From NCBI RefSeq assembly GCF_963583255.1, contig NC_084804.1, positions 30,802,612 to 30,866,611 on the forward strand: a stretch of 64,000 nucleotides of DNA, written 5' to 3'. The notes under the pieces were generated by a model. That model made no database searches. It had not been told where the DNA came from and saw nothing but the letters and a program-made list of their open reading frames with translations. Positions within the stretch are counted from its first letter, which is position 1. Each line of letters begins with the position of its first letter. The stretch comes from Pyrus communis (lineage: Eukaryota; Streptophyta; Magnoliopsida; Rosales; Rosaceae). Below are positions 1 to 10,599 of the stretch, piece by piece. The position numbers and the translations under genes were made by a program.

Positions 1-687
1 TTAATTGCCAAGTCTAGTTGAAAATGTTGAGCTGTGAACAACTTGTTGGCCCACTGCTAACAAATCCAACCCTCCACTGCTGGACCCTTTGTTACGCATT
101 TTTCTAATTAAAGTTGTCTTCTCGAGAATACCAACATTATAGTGAGAAAAGAAGAATTCCTTCATGTGGAATTCTTCACTTAAAAATTTTATTATTTTTT
201 ATATGGAGTTATACAAATGTTGCGTTGTGCCGGGCACCAAAAATCTCAAAACCGACCCTGCAACTTCTTTCATGTCTTCCCTTATCTCTACTTTAATCTG
301 TACTGTTATAAAGTTGTTTGGACTATAATTTTTCTAGGCATTGGATGTCAACCGTTCGAACCATAATTAATTATATTAGGATTGATTTGCAGTAATTTTT
401 GTTTCCTTTTCGCTGCATGCTAGGCCACGGATGTCAATCATATTGTACTAGTTGAGTGAGATGATCAGAAAATGCAAAGATTTTACTAGCAAAATTAAGC
501 AACCTTGCAAATTCTTCTTCAAATTATACTTGATAGCATATTAATCCTTAAGCTGCCAACCTAAACACAGTTACCAACCTAAGAACACTGAAACAGCTAA
601 CGACCCTTTCTTAGCCTCTCCTCAACACACAACATATTCACACTTAATTTTTATTTTCTTTCCTTCTCATAAATTAGTCATTTATCA
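1..687. other. 3' flank of the GGP gene, no gene seen
   Basis: AT-rich non-coding sequence downstream of the minus-strand GGP stop codon. The first part of it (about 500-687) is the likely 3' UTR and polyadenylation region of that gene. The short open frames here have no recognisable domain and no coherent splice sites. No repeat was recognised. Confidence 0.5.
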
Positions 688-3600
688 TCATAATTCACCC
701 TTGAGAAAGCTTCTACAAACCCTCTTCCATGCCTCTCTGTCTGGCTCACATGCCTCCACCTTGGCCTTCAATTCTTCAGTTTCCGAGTCCTAAAACCAAA
801 TCAACAATAACAAATTAAACTGTTGCATGATTTGTTAACTAGACGAACATTTGAAAAGATAATGATAACGATTTTGATACTCCCAATTTAGCTTCTGGAC
901 CGCTAAGCGGAATATTTATAGAGTGTTTACGATCACAAAAATGTTATAGAAGTATATTACCAAGATGTATTCGAGTTTGGCAAGGTGATCGATAAGATTG
1001 AGAAGAATGTCTTTGGTGTACTCAGGGTGTCCTTGGATTCCCATCATGTGATCTCCATACTTAAACATCTCCACACCAGTCTTATCCGACCAGGCAATTA
1101 ACTCAGCCTTAGGCGGCAGTTCCCACACCTATTTTTTTTAATGAGATCAATGACCATGAATTTATCTATTAAAACTGATGCATAACAAGTTAAGCAACAT
1201 ATAATTAATTAAACTTGACTTTCGCACTTGGTAAGGTAAACCCTAAACCCTAAATGCTAAAGCATTTTGCATGAAAGTCAAACTGATATTGTAGGACGAT
1301 CAACGGAGGAGAAGTAGATTTGTGGACACACATACACACCTCATCTCGATGGATTTCATATATGGAGAGAAGAGCTGGAATTTTGAGAGTGGATAAGGCC
1401 TTGGAAGATGATGACACGTGGATGGTTCGGATTCCGATATCCCAGCCTGTGATGGCTCTGCCAGATTTTCCTCCCAATGCACGGCTCAATATCTAATCAA
1501 AGCCACAACTCTCAATCATTCATCACAAACATAAACAAGCATCAATGGCATTAATTTGAAGGGTGGAGAAGGAGTTGGCTGCTCAACCATTTTCAAGCAA
1601 CCCAAAACGAAATATAACTAACTAAAAACTAATAGAATTGACATATAAGTTATAACACACCAAAAAGTCGAGGCCATCTATTGTGTCCTAAAAGAGCAAT
1701 AGAACGAACTAAATCTTTTACTTTCGTTTTTTTTTTTCGTGACTTTTTTCACATTAAGTGCCTCCATATTTCAAAATATCACATCCTCAACCAGTGACTC
1801 GTTTATTAATCAGTAATCAGAATAACAAGAATTGTATTGAGGAGGAGTTGGAATGAAGTGGAGTTAGAATCAGATTCCTATTGACATTGTTTACTAAAAA
1901 TTTATGAAATCATAGTAAAAATAATACGATTCCGTATAAATTGTTTACTAATATAATTCACATGAATACGAATATGAAAGCCAATGTGTGTGATTATAAA
2001 AGCTCTTATTCTAAATAATATATTTTAGATGCTTCTTACTTGTGTCACTATTCCTATGCACACTATAATACTTATTTTTAATAAAACTTTTTATTAATTA
2101 ACCTAAATAAATTTTAAAGTTTTTTATTTGTTAATTGTTTTTTGAATTCAGTAGAACTTTTCCAGCAACTAGCCAGCTATGCAAACATAATAAAGCATGT
2201 CTCGTATTTCAAAAGAAAATTCAAGGAAATAAGGACTGCGATCATGGACAGAAGAGGAGAACATCGACTACGGACAATAGAGGGAGGAGAGGCAGCGGCC
2301 ATATCCCATGTATCAAGTAGTGGGAGGTGAGGTAATTCATTCACGAGAAGAATCAGAATCCCTCCCAATAAAGGCAAAGTTGCATGGAAGTATAAGTATA
2401 CATGTATATTTTTAACGTATGCATGTGGTGTTGGACACGTTTATCTTACGTTCATAACAAGCAATTGGCGACAGTGCGAAACCATGCACACGTTTCTCTC
2501 TCCTTCCTCCAAACCAAAGCACCCAAAAGTCACAATCCCCACTTTTCTCTTTCCTCCCCCACGATCCAAAAGAAGAGTGTATTTTTCTCACCATCCTAAA
2601 TGTTGGTGCTGCTCACCACTTTATCAATTACTATTTTTCACCTCTTCGCCCGTTATTTTGGAGCAAGTCTCTACAGTTTAATAGATCTCCATCCCAAACC
2701 CTCCTATACGCTCTATTTTGAGTATAGATCCGTGGGATTTGGGGTGTTATTGTGGTTGTGGTAGGTTGAAGCCACCATCTTCCGCTGGTTTCCAAGGTGG
2801 CCGTGCGCTTTTTGTCCGTTTCAGTGGCTTAGCCACCTCGCATGTCAAGATTTGAGCCGAATTCACCTTGTTTAGGCCATAATTGACGCTAATCCGTCTT
2901 GATTCGGCAGTGGTGTGGACGGTTTTGAATCTGTCACCACTCATCATTGATTTATTATGACAAATTTGCACTGTTAATTATTGTGTATTGTGTTGTTTGT
3001 AGTGACTATGCAGGGAATTTACTATGTTTGTTTGTGGTGCTTGATCACTGGATAAATACACCCAGTTTGACACTTCTATGTAATCATGTTTTTACTTTAA
3101 TTTTATATTGCTATTGCTATAAAATAATTAAAAAAAAAAAAAAAAAACACCGAAAAGCCAGAAGCACACAACATTTCCTATCAAGTTTAGTTTAGCCACC
3201 GACAAATTACAAAATGTCATGGAAACTTTCATAGATATTATATTTAATTCTGCCAACGTCAATTGAATTTAACTTTTATAATATCTATTGGCCAAAAAGA
3301 AAAATATGTGACCATAAACCAATATACCACGCCTCTTTCGTCCTAACCCAATCAAATCACACTCAGGAACAAAATAGTCACCTAATTCAACACACATTAC
3401 ACAAATTACACGCATGTTTAATTTTATACCCACCTCTCTTTAGTGTCAGTCACCGACTCTTGTTTGAGACCCAAATGCTGGTTTGTTAGTTCACAGACTC
3501 GGACAGATTTTTATTGGAATTTATGCTCTATTTGAATGAGCAGCACTGTGATTTTGTCTCTGAGTGAAAGACAACCAAAGCAAAACAAAAACAAATATGG

Positions 3601-5030
3601 CCAGATATTATATTATCTTTTTATGACATATTTTATCTTCAAATAAGGAATGTATCAAGTAAATGGATGTATCATTGCTAAGACACAAAGTGTCAGTCAA
3701 AAGATAATGAAAATAAAATGAGAACCAACGCTGGTTCTCCAATAACGTAAGGGTAAACCGACAAGGCTATGTTTGCGACATAGCCAAAAAAGTTGAACAT
3801 TATGTCTATAATTTTTTGAAAAATAAAATGTGTTAAAAAATTATTGGACCAAATAAAAAATATGAGTATATAAATCGCTCACTAGTGAATATTTAAGTAT
3901 TATTTTCTAACGGTTACTTAACTTATTAATCACAATTAATTCTGTGCTCCCATAAAGACTATTATACCCTTAGTCTGAAATGACTGAAAATGTCAGTGTC
4001 CAGCACGAAACAGTCTTTTTCCCACCATTTTGTTCTTCTCAATAAATGTTTAAAATTTCTTTAATATTATTGATATTTCCGTGGAAATATCCGAAAAATC
4101 AGAAAAAGATATAGAGGGGGTAAAGTCTAAACTTCACTATATATAAGAAAAACTCTTAAATTTCAGCTAAAATCAACATATTTTGTTGAAATTTCCGACA
4201 TATCAGTTAAATATCGAAGAAATCCTTATATTTCGTCTAAACTAATGTTTGACAATCCTTAAAATTTCATTTTTTATAATTTCCATAAAAAACAACCGAT
4301 ATCGATATATCTATCGATATTTCAACATATTACATATCGATATTTCTACCAACATCAACATTTTAAAAACTGTTCCCAATATGGCATCCAAAATCAAAAT
4401 CCAAAAAAAAAGAAAAAAAAAAATTCAAATAGGAAACCACATCAAAGCAAAATATACTAAAACGACCAAAATGCCCTTTCTTAAAAAATCCAATTTCCAA
4501 ATGGAAAAAACAAACCGATTACCGATTCGACGAAGAAAACAAAAGACAGACAAAGAATGAATGAACAATATATACAAGGATGAATTGTGAATATGATTTT
4601 TCTCATCAATTTTGATTTGGGTTCAAACCCACACTCATTTCTTAGTGTAAATTAGAGTAATAATATCGCTGGTTCTTGTAAAGATGATCACAAAAATAAA
4701 AATGATGGAATGATTATGTACCTGATGACCAAAGCAAATGCCGAGAACTTTTTTCCTGATGGAATCCAATTTCTGGAGGAGTGAGAGGAGCCTGCAGATC
4801 CAGGCATCAGTGCCGTGGGCATCCCTGCTGCTTCCGGATATCACAAACCCATCGTAGCTTTCAATCTCATCATCCTCCGGAAACTCACCGCACGCCACCC
4901 GGTACAAGTCCCAAGCCTCCCCCTCCTCCGCCAGCATTCTCAGATACACCCCAAAATATCCCCCGTACGTCTTTTTCACAAACTCCGTGTCCTCTGCGCA
5001 CAGAAGCACTGCGAATTTCTTCCCACCCAT
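688..5030 (-). CDS. GGP1: gamma-glutamyl peptidase (class I glutamine amidotransferase-like)
   Basis: Four minus-strand exons join in phase 0: 4722-5030, 1340-1492, 961-1128 and 688-789, all with GT-AG introns, giving 243 residues. Arabidopsis GGP proteins are about 250. The protein begins MGGKKFAVLLC. The nucleophile elbow GICFGHQ puts the catalytic Cys at residue 99, and GIQGHPEY supplies His188 and Glu190, so the Cys-His-Glu triad is complete. Family knowledge: cytosolic GGPs remove the gamma-glutamyl group from glutathione conjugates, in glucosinolate and camalexin synthesis in Brassicaceae and in glutathione turnover elsewhere. The substrate here is unknown. The start is the first ATG of a frame matching the family N-terminus. 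Intron 1 is unusually long (3.2 kb). I cannot tell GGP1 from its close paralogues by sequence alone. Confidence 0.9.
1493..4721 (-). other. long intron 1 of the GGP gene
   Basis: This 3.2-kb intron separates the N-terminal exon, ending at the catalytic Cys elbow, from the rest of the gene. It holds AT-rich sequence, a poly-A run near 3128-3147 and a block at about 4050-4360 with repeated gatatttc and cgatat motifs in both orientations that looks like an old fold-back repeat. A slightly more GC-rich patch lies at 2740-2940. None of the short open frames inside it encodes a domain I recognise. Confidence 0.6.
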
Positions 5031-5645
5031 CTCAGGGAGAGGGAGGATTAATTGGATTTCTTAATGGGGTTTTGGAGAGAGATATTGCAATGCCTCTCTG
5101 CCTCTCCAAAAGAGGAAGTTTGAGAGAGAGAGAGATGGTCTGGTTTGGTCTGTGTAAATGTTGAGTTTTGGGTGTTGAAACTCCCTGGACTTGCAAGAGA
5201 GTTGGCCACATGCTTTTAAACTGCTGGGTTCTAGAAACGCTCACGTTTCGAAGCCAAATTTACGATTTTGACACCTCAGTTTCCCAAAAATACCCCTTGC
5301 CATTTGAACAAACGATGATATTTACGCGAAGGAGAGGGATGGAGCTTAGTTTTATAATGGGTGAGTAATAATATAGTTCAAATTCGACTTTGGTAAGAAT
5401 CGAACCTAAAATTTCTTACTTATAAATGAACATGAATATCACTAGACCAGTAGTTAGTACTAAGTGGCTACCCCTTGCTATTTGGGTCGTTTTGTTTTTT
5501 AGTTTTTGGTGTTTAATTTTTTATGCATGCTGGCTACAGTGAACGTAAATGAATCTGCCCGGCTTAATGGCCTCCATTAGAAGGTTAGATGAACCTTCTC
5601 ATATATAATTCCCACGTACGCAAACTTGCCTTTTTTTGCCAAAAA
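5031..5645 (-). promoter_or_regulatory. 5' UTR and promoter region of the GGP gene
   Basis: Upstream of the GGP start codon on the minus strand is a short GA/CT-rich leader (about 5031-5140), followed by AT-rich upstream DNA. No specific factor site can be assigned. At 5340-5480 there is a stretch resembling the tail of a dispersed repeat, not otherwise identified. Confidence 0.35.
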
Positions 5646-5828
5646 GATGCTCTCCGGATCTCTCCTGCCAAATCCACCAAGTTCACTTATTTGGACTCTT
5701 AAAATTTGATCAAACGGCTACAAACAAGGAATTCCTTAAAAAGATAATAATTTTAGTTGAATCAAATTTCAAGAGTCTGGATAAGTGAACTTGATAACTT
5801 TGATGGGAGAAATCCGAAGAGGATCTCT
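5646..5828. mobile_element. MITE with ~65-bp inverted terminal repeats
   Basis: The left arm (about 5646-5712) and the right arm (about 5757-5828) are imperfect reverse complements. They share aagttcacttat on one side and ataagtgaactt on the other, with flanking gatctc/gagatc and tttgatc/gatcaaa blocks. The short centre is AT-rich and non-coding. This is the structure of a small non-autonomous DNA transposon. It sits about 0.6 kb upstream of the GGP start codon. The exact ends and target duplication were not resolved. Confidence 0.6.
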
Positions 5829-5966
5829 TCCCTTTTTTGCCCACTACTCACCATCACCATGCCTAAGTTAAGGGCTCAAAAGTTAAAACCCCACAAAAAA
5901 GGAAAGAAATCTGTTATTTGGATATGTTTATCATATTTAGCGTATGTGATTGGGGTACTAAAAGGT

Positions 5967-6125
5967 ATTGCGTCTAATTAAAAAATTGTTTAAACGGAAA
6001 CAATATCTTTTGAGCTTATGCCGGCGTGTTGCGGGTTACATGCAGATTGCGTCTAGTTAAAAAATTGTTTAAACGGAAACAATATCTTTTGAGCTTATGC
6101 CGGCGTGCTGCGGGTTACATGCAGG
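5967..6125. repeat. 79-bp direct tandem duplication
   Basis: Two head-to-tail copies, 5967-6045 and 6046-6125, begin attgcgtcta and end gttacatgcag. They differ at only a few positions (a/g, t/c and one A in a homopolymer), so the duplication is young. Each copy contains the motif gtttaaac. It is non-coding. Confidence 0.85.
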
Positions 6126-6137
6126 ATTATTATATAA

Positions 6138-6290
6138 AGGAAACTAATGCAAAATGTTTGAAAATTTTGAGTTTCAACAATAAGGATAAAATAAAGGGTA
6201 AAGTGAATAGTACTAGAATTGACTTTTTAGTGTAAAAATATGATTTTTCGTTAAAGTAAACAGTATTTGAAGCTTTTCGTTAAAATTCTC
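6138..6290 (-). mobile_element. short MITE with 9-bp target duplication
   Basis: The segment is flanked by a perfect 9-bp direct repeat tattatata (6129-6137 and 6291-6299). Its body matches, in reverse orientation, the segment at 57066-57219: gagaattttaacgaa at one end, and shared cores with gtactatt, ccctttattttgtcc-like and tttcaag blocks. It is non-coding. A 9-bp duplication suggests a Mutator-type insertion, but no long terminal inverted repeat is visible. Confidence 0.6.
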
Positions 6291-6541
6291 TATTATATAT
6301 AAAAAGTAGCTAGGGCTTAATGTTTTCTTTGTTTGCATGATGGATGTACACAATGACGGCATAACCATGAATCTTATTTATATTAACTTCTTCCTTATCT
6401 TCTTTTCTTTTACTGCATGGATTAAGATTGCCCTTATCAAAAATCAAAAGAAAGTTTTTTGTTTCTCCATCTATCATCTTTCATTTACTAAGTTTACGGA
6501 TATTGAAAAACAACAACGTTGGGTTGTAAGAAAGAGAGTAT

Positions 6542-6653
6542 TTTCATGTAATGAAGTTAGATCAAGGGCAAAATCTAGGTTATAAGTGTTATCATGGTTT
6601 CATGTAATGGAATTAGATGAAGGGAAAAATGTAGGTTGTAATTGTTATCATGG
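6542..6653. repeat. 56-bp tandem duplication
   Basis: The block tttcatgtaatgaagttag at 6542 recurs with a few substitutions at about 6598. Both copies run through aggttgtaa-like sequence to gttatcatgg. It is non-coding and sits just left of the fold-back segment. Confidence 0.7.
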
Positions 6654-6654
6654 T

Positions 6655-7440
6655 CTTAAAAGACGCCAAGCAATAGTCTGACAGTGAGTAAGAGCCTAGC
6701 ACCTAGGCTTCTAGGCTAGTTGGGGGCCTAAGCAGCTTTTTTTTTATTTTTATTTTTTATAATTTAATCAAATTTGTTGTATAAAATGTTGAAATTTTCA
6801 GGTCGGAGGGCTAAGGGCCTCACTCCAACATCACTGATACTATTCCCAACTTGGTAATTACCACATGCCCAACTCGTCAGGTATGAGGTTTTATCACAAA
6901 AGACTTCGGTGTTAATTAGAGTGAGGTAATCCTATTTAAACTCTTATTCTTCTTTCCCTTTGGTCGATGTGGGATTCAATAAAACATATAAATAAATGTC
7001 TACTTTTGCTTAAAAATTACATAATTGTATTGAGATAAATAAATTACAAAATAGAATTAGATATAAATTATAAAGTACTAGACCATGTTGAAAACATGAA
7101 GAACAAACATAATGAGTGTTCTTCTAAGCATCTAACAAGTCTCTTACAATTAATTGAATAACTAAAATGCAAGATGAAAGTTATCTATTTTCTGTCTAAA
7201 TGAAAGTCACTACGCCACTTCCTTAGATTTTTTTTTCTTAAAAAAAAAAAAGCAAAAAAAAAAGGTTTCAAACCCGCCCATCTCGTCTAGACCACCTAGG
7301 CGGGCAAGGTGGATGCCTAGGCGAGTTTAAGCTGGCACCTGGGTAGGTCTAGGTGTCCTTTATTAATTTTCTTAAATGCCTAGGAATTAATTGGGGCGAT
7401 GGTCAATCCCCTATATTGCATTATCAAAGAATGAGGTTAT
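6655..7440. repeat. decayed fold-back repeat with CCTAGGCG-type ends
   Basis: The left side (6690-6730) carries cctagcacctaggcttctaggc. The right side (7290-7390) carries cacctaggcgggc, gcctaggcg and ggtctaggtgtcc, partly complementary to the left. Between them is AT-rich filler with poly-T/poly-A runs near 7225-7265. This arrangement is typical of plant fold-back or MITE elements. The boundaries are approximate and it may be composite. Confidence 0.4.
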
Positions 7441-7502
7441 AAATGTGACGTTACTTTCGATTCAACATAAGGAAATAAACCAAAACTCTAATTGTTACCC
7501 GT

Positions 7503-8144
7503 TGTGGAACCAAAAATAATCTCAAAAATTCTAGAGGCGACACATGGACTTTTACTCAATAAAGACAAGATTGCCCTCAATAAATGGGCAGGCTCCTTAG
7601 ATACTCCTATGCGCAGCTCAGACCCCTGAAGATCTCAGCAGTTGAATACGATTGCCCACAGCTCACCTGCCCTTGACAAGGAAAAGTCAAAGCATTAACG
7701 ATAAGGATTAATTACCCAAATCCTATTTTTAATATATTCCCAATTGAAGAATGACTCCAATCAAGTAAGTAATCCCTATTTAAATCAATAAGGGATAATT
7801 ACTCTATTATCTCAAGATATTATTTCCTATTTAATATTTTGAGAATATTTTTCCATAAACATTGGCCAATAGGATGCTGCTATGTGTAGGGTAAAACCCT
7901 AACACTATGGCCGACCCTCTTCCCTATACATACCCCATATTCTACCAAATTTCAGAAGCTTTTACTACCCTTAAAAAGCCCTAAACACTTTACTTTCTCA
8001 GATAAATTGACTTAGGCATCAGAGATCCATTGGCCTAACCCCTACCTCTTGGGCGCGTGAAGCTTAAGTCTTTGATCAAAGGTGTTGATTGTTTTGCAGG
8101 TGCATTTTCGTCAAGATTGGAGACAGCGAAAATTTGCATTGACA
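7503..8144 (+). repeat. 5' LTR of the Tat-lineage element
   Basis: A 642-bp LTR starting tgtggaacc and ending gcattgaca, next to the primer-binding site. A tataca-type box lies near 7923. Compared with the 3' LTR it keeps a block of about 45 bp (roughly 7784-7830, around atcaataagggataattac) that the other copy lost, and it differs by scattered substitutions. Confidence 0.9.
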
Positions 8145-8170
8145 AATTGGTGCTTTTATTGAGAGCTAAT
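8145..8170 (+). other. primer-binding site region of the Tat element
   Basis: The sequence aattggtgcttttattgag directly follows the 5' LTR. The same motif, with ttcattgagagc, is found next to the LTR of the second Tat copy at 52780-53421, which supports its identity as the minus-strand priming site. I cannot name the primer tRNA with confidence. Confidence 0.7.
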
Positions 8171-8279
8171 TCAAATACTCGAAGAAGCCTCTTGCATTTG
8201 TTTCTTGAATTTCTCACACGTCATATCAATTAATTTTTCCAAGAAAAGTTTTTTGATCAATTCTTGGAGAAAGGATATA

Positions 8280-10520
8280 ATGGTAGGAAATTTAGAAACC
8301 ATGACGAATGGAACCCCTTACATACAAGGATTTGGAAGGAGAGTGTAGACAAGGACATAACCCTATGACGGCGATCTTCAAGGCTCAACGCAACAACAAA
8401 AGGAGCCCTACCACCGCCACCGCAACCCAGCAGCCACGGTAGGGCCACCAGGCCATGACCCAAATGCAAGCACCGCTGGCCTTGCAGCACCACAGCCCTC
8501 AAAATCTTAGGAAGGAGGCCCAGATCCACTTCTTAACCTATGGGCAGGAGACCTAGGTCTACTGAGAAGCAGGCTGAGCCCAAGAGGCCCATACCACTAC
8601 AGCTAAGGCCGCTAGCCAAGCAGCCCAAGTCGTAGCAGCTGGAGACCAACCAACAGCCTAAGTTGCAACATCCCAGGCCCAACTCGCTGCTAAGGTAGCT
8701 CAAGCCCACTTAGCTGCCTATCGAGCCTAAGCTCGTGAAGAGCCAGCGCTGGCCCATCACACAGCACAGGCCCAAGGCCAGCTGCCACACGCGCGAGCCC
8801 AACGCACCCATATGCATGGCCCAGCCACCCAGCTGGGTTGGCCTGCCCCGCGACCCATTCCGATGACCCCTTCCCCCAACCCAATCCAATTCGAGGCCAC
8901 TTTCGGCGATCCAGTTTCTGATCACTAGTCCTGCGATCGACTCAGGGTTATTTTCACCCCACATTTATGCAGGAATGCCCGTTCTGGGCTCAAGCTTTGT
9001 ACCTATAGTCCACTATATTTCCACCACGCATGGAGATGTCTATTATCCAGACTTTTCCAATCTAAATGGTGAACAGTACCTGCCCCAGTAGGTCGCCAAT
9101 TTGATGAATGCCCTCGCGCAACAGACCATCTTGGTGAACCAACTCCTCGAGCATAACGAGATGCAGCGCGCCCCATACTAGGTGTCCCGCAGCAGGATAA
9201 GAATGGAAGAACGTGACTCATTTCAACGACATTTTGGCAAAGAGCCGCTCAGCCCACCACAAACCGTGCATTTAGGTAGTGTGCACTCTAGTTTGGGCCC
9301 TCGGGAAAACGTCTTCTCCCACTTAGATGTGCAGAGAAGCGTTCATTCCCGACTTAGCTCACGAGTCAGTGTGCATTCGAGGTTGGGTCCACACTTCGAT
9401 TAGCACTCAGGACATTTTAGGCAAAGCATCCACACGAGGCTAGGCCCACAAATAGATCCTCCTACGAGGCACCGAGGTAGGCAGTCGCATGGCGGACAAA
9501 GGAAAGCATATGAGCAGTCCAGCTCAAGTTCCACTAGCAGCCCCCGCTAAACGAGACGGCGAGTAACACAGAATGAACCCCGTGCATCGTGATCGCGGCA
9601 CATATGAGAATAACATATGGAAGAGCAACATGGACTAGCAGATCAGCACCGGGGACAGCTGGAGGCTCCGCTACCCAACCAGGCACAAATCTAAGAGGAA
9701 GTACAAAGGCTCATAGTAGAGCAGCTGCGCGAATTCTAGTGCACTGATACTACCAATGATGTTTTTCGTAGAGACGTGGCCAACCTGAGCAGGTCACCAT
9801 TTACAGACGAGATCGAGTAGACGGAGCCACCACGGAAGTTCAGTTATCCACATTTCACCTTGTTCAAAGGAGATAAAGATCCAGATAGACATTTGATGCA
9901 CTACCGAAGTGTCATGACCCTTTATTGCAGCAATGATGCTTTCATGTGTAAAATCTTTGCCACGATGCTCCAAGACAAGGCGTAAGACTGGTTCCATACC
10001 CTACCGCCACGATCAATCCTGAACTTCAGCGAACTTTCCTTAGTTTTGACTAAGGAATATTCGTCCTACCGCTCGATCAAGAAGAAGTCTGACCACCTCT
10101 TTAACATGAAGAAGGACCCAAAGGAGTAACTCTGCATATCTGTCAAGAGGTTCAAGGTAGAGAAGACGAAGATCGTCGGATGTGATGACAACATTGCATG
10201 CTCAGCCTTTCGGAAAGGGCTCTCAGCCGATCACCCACTTTTTGGAGAACTGATTATGGGTGAGAACTTGACCCTGGTAGGCTTTTATGCTTTAGCAGAA
10301 AAACACTCATTCTGGGATGAGGCCAAGCGGTCTCAGAAGCAGCTTGAGCAGCCTCGCAAAAACGCAGAGCCAACTCAAAAGAAGGAGAACGATAAACCAC
10401 TCAATAAAAAAAACAAGCCAGGAAGCAGACGCAGCGATCGATTTTCGATGAAAGAATGCACAACACCCAAGATGTACACCAAGTTCTTAAGGAGTCGAAT
10501 AAGACGTCTTTCGCCTTAGC
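8280..10520 (+). pseudogene. gag of the Tat-lineage element, many stops
   Basis: The frame starts at an ATG near 8280 (MVGNLETMT...). It runs through a proline/alanine-rich N-terminal part and a repeated VHSRLG/VHSSLG segment (about 9270-9410). It then enters a retrotransposon gag domain with FKGDKDPDRHLMHY and AFRKGLSADHP (about 9850-10260) and a charged K/Q-rich tail to 10519. Most interruptions are TAG or TAA where Gln is expected, for example before VANLM, before DWFHTL and before LCISV. This fits cytosine deamination of CAG and CAA codons. The longest clean piece is 10256-10519. It is non-functional. Confidence 0.8.
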
Positions 10521-10599
10521 AATAGCAGCTGAAATGCAGAAAGACGATTCTACCTCCACCAAATAGCAGCCACAGTGGATAGATCAAGAAGATGGCGTC

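Noticed and set aside
4249..4560. 103-codon plus-strand open frame
   Set aside because: It lies in intron 1 of the GGP gene; the protein is Ile/Asn/Lys-rich and comes from AT-rich repeat sequence.
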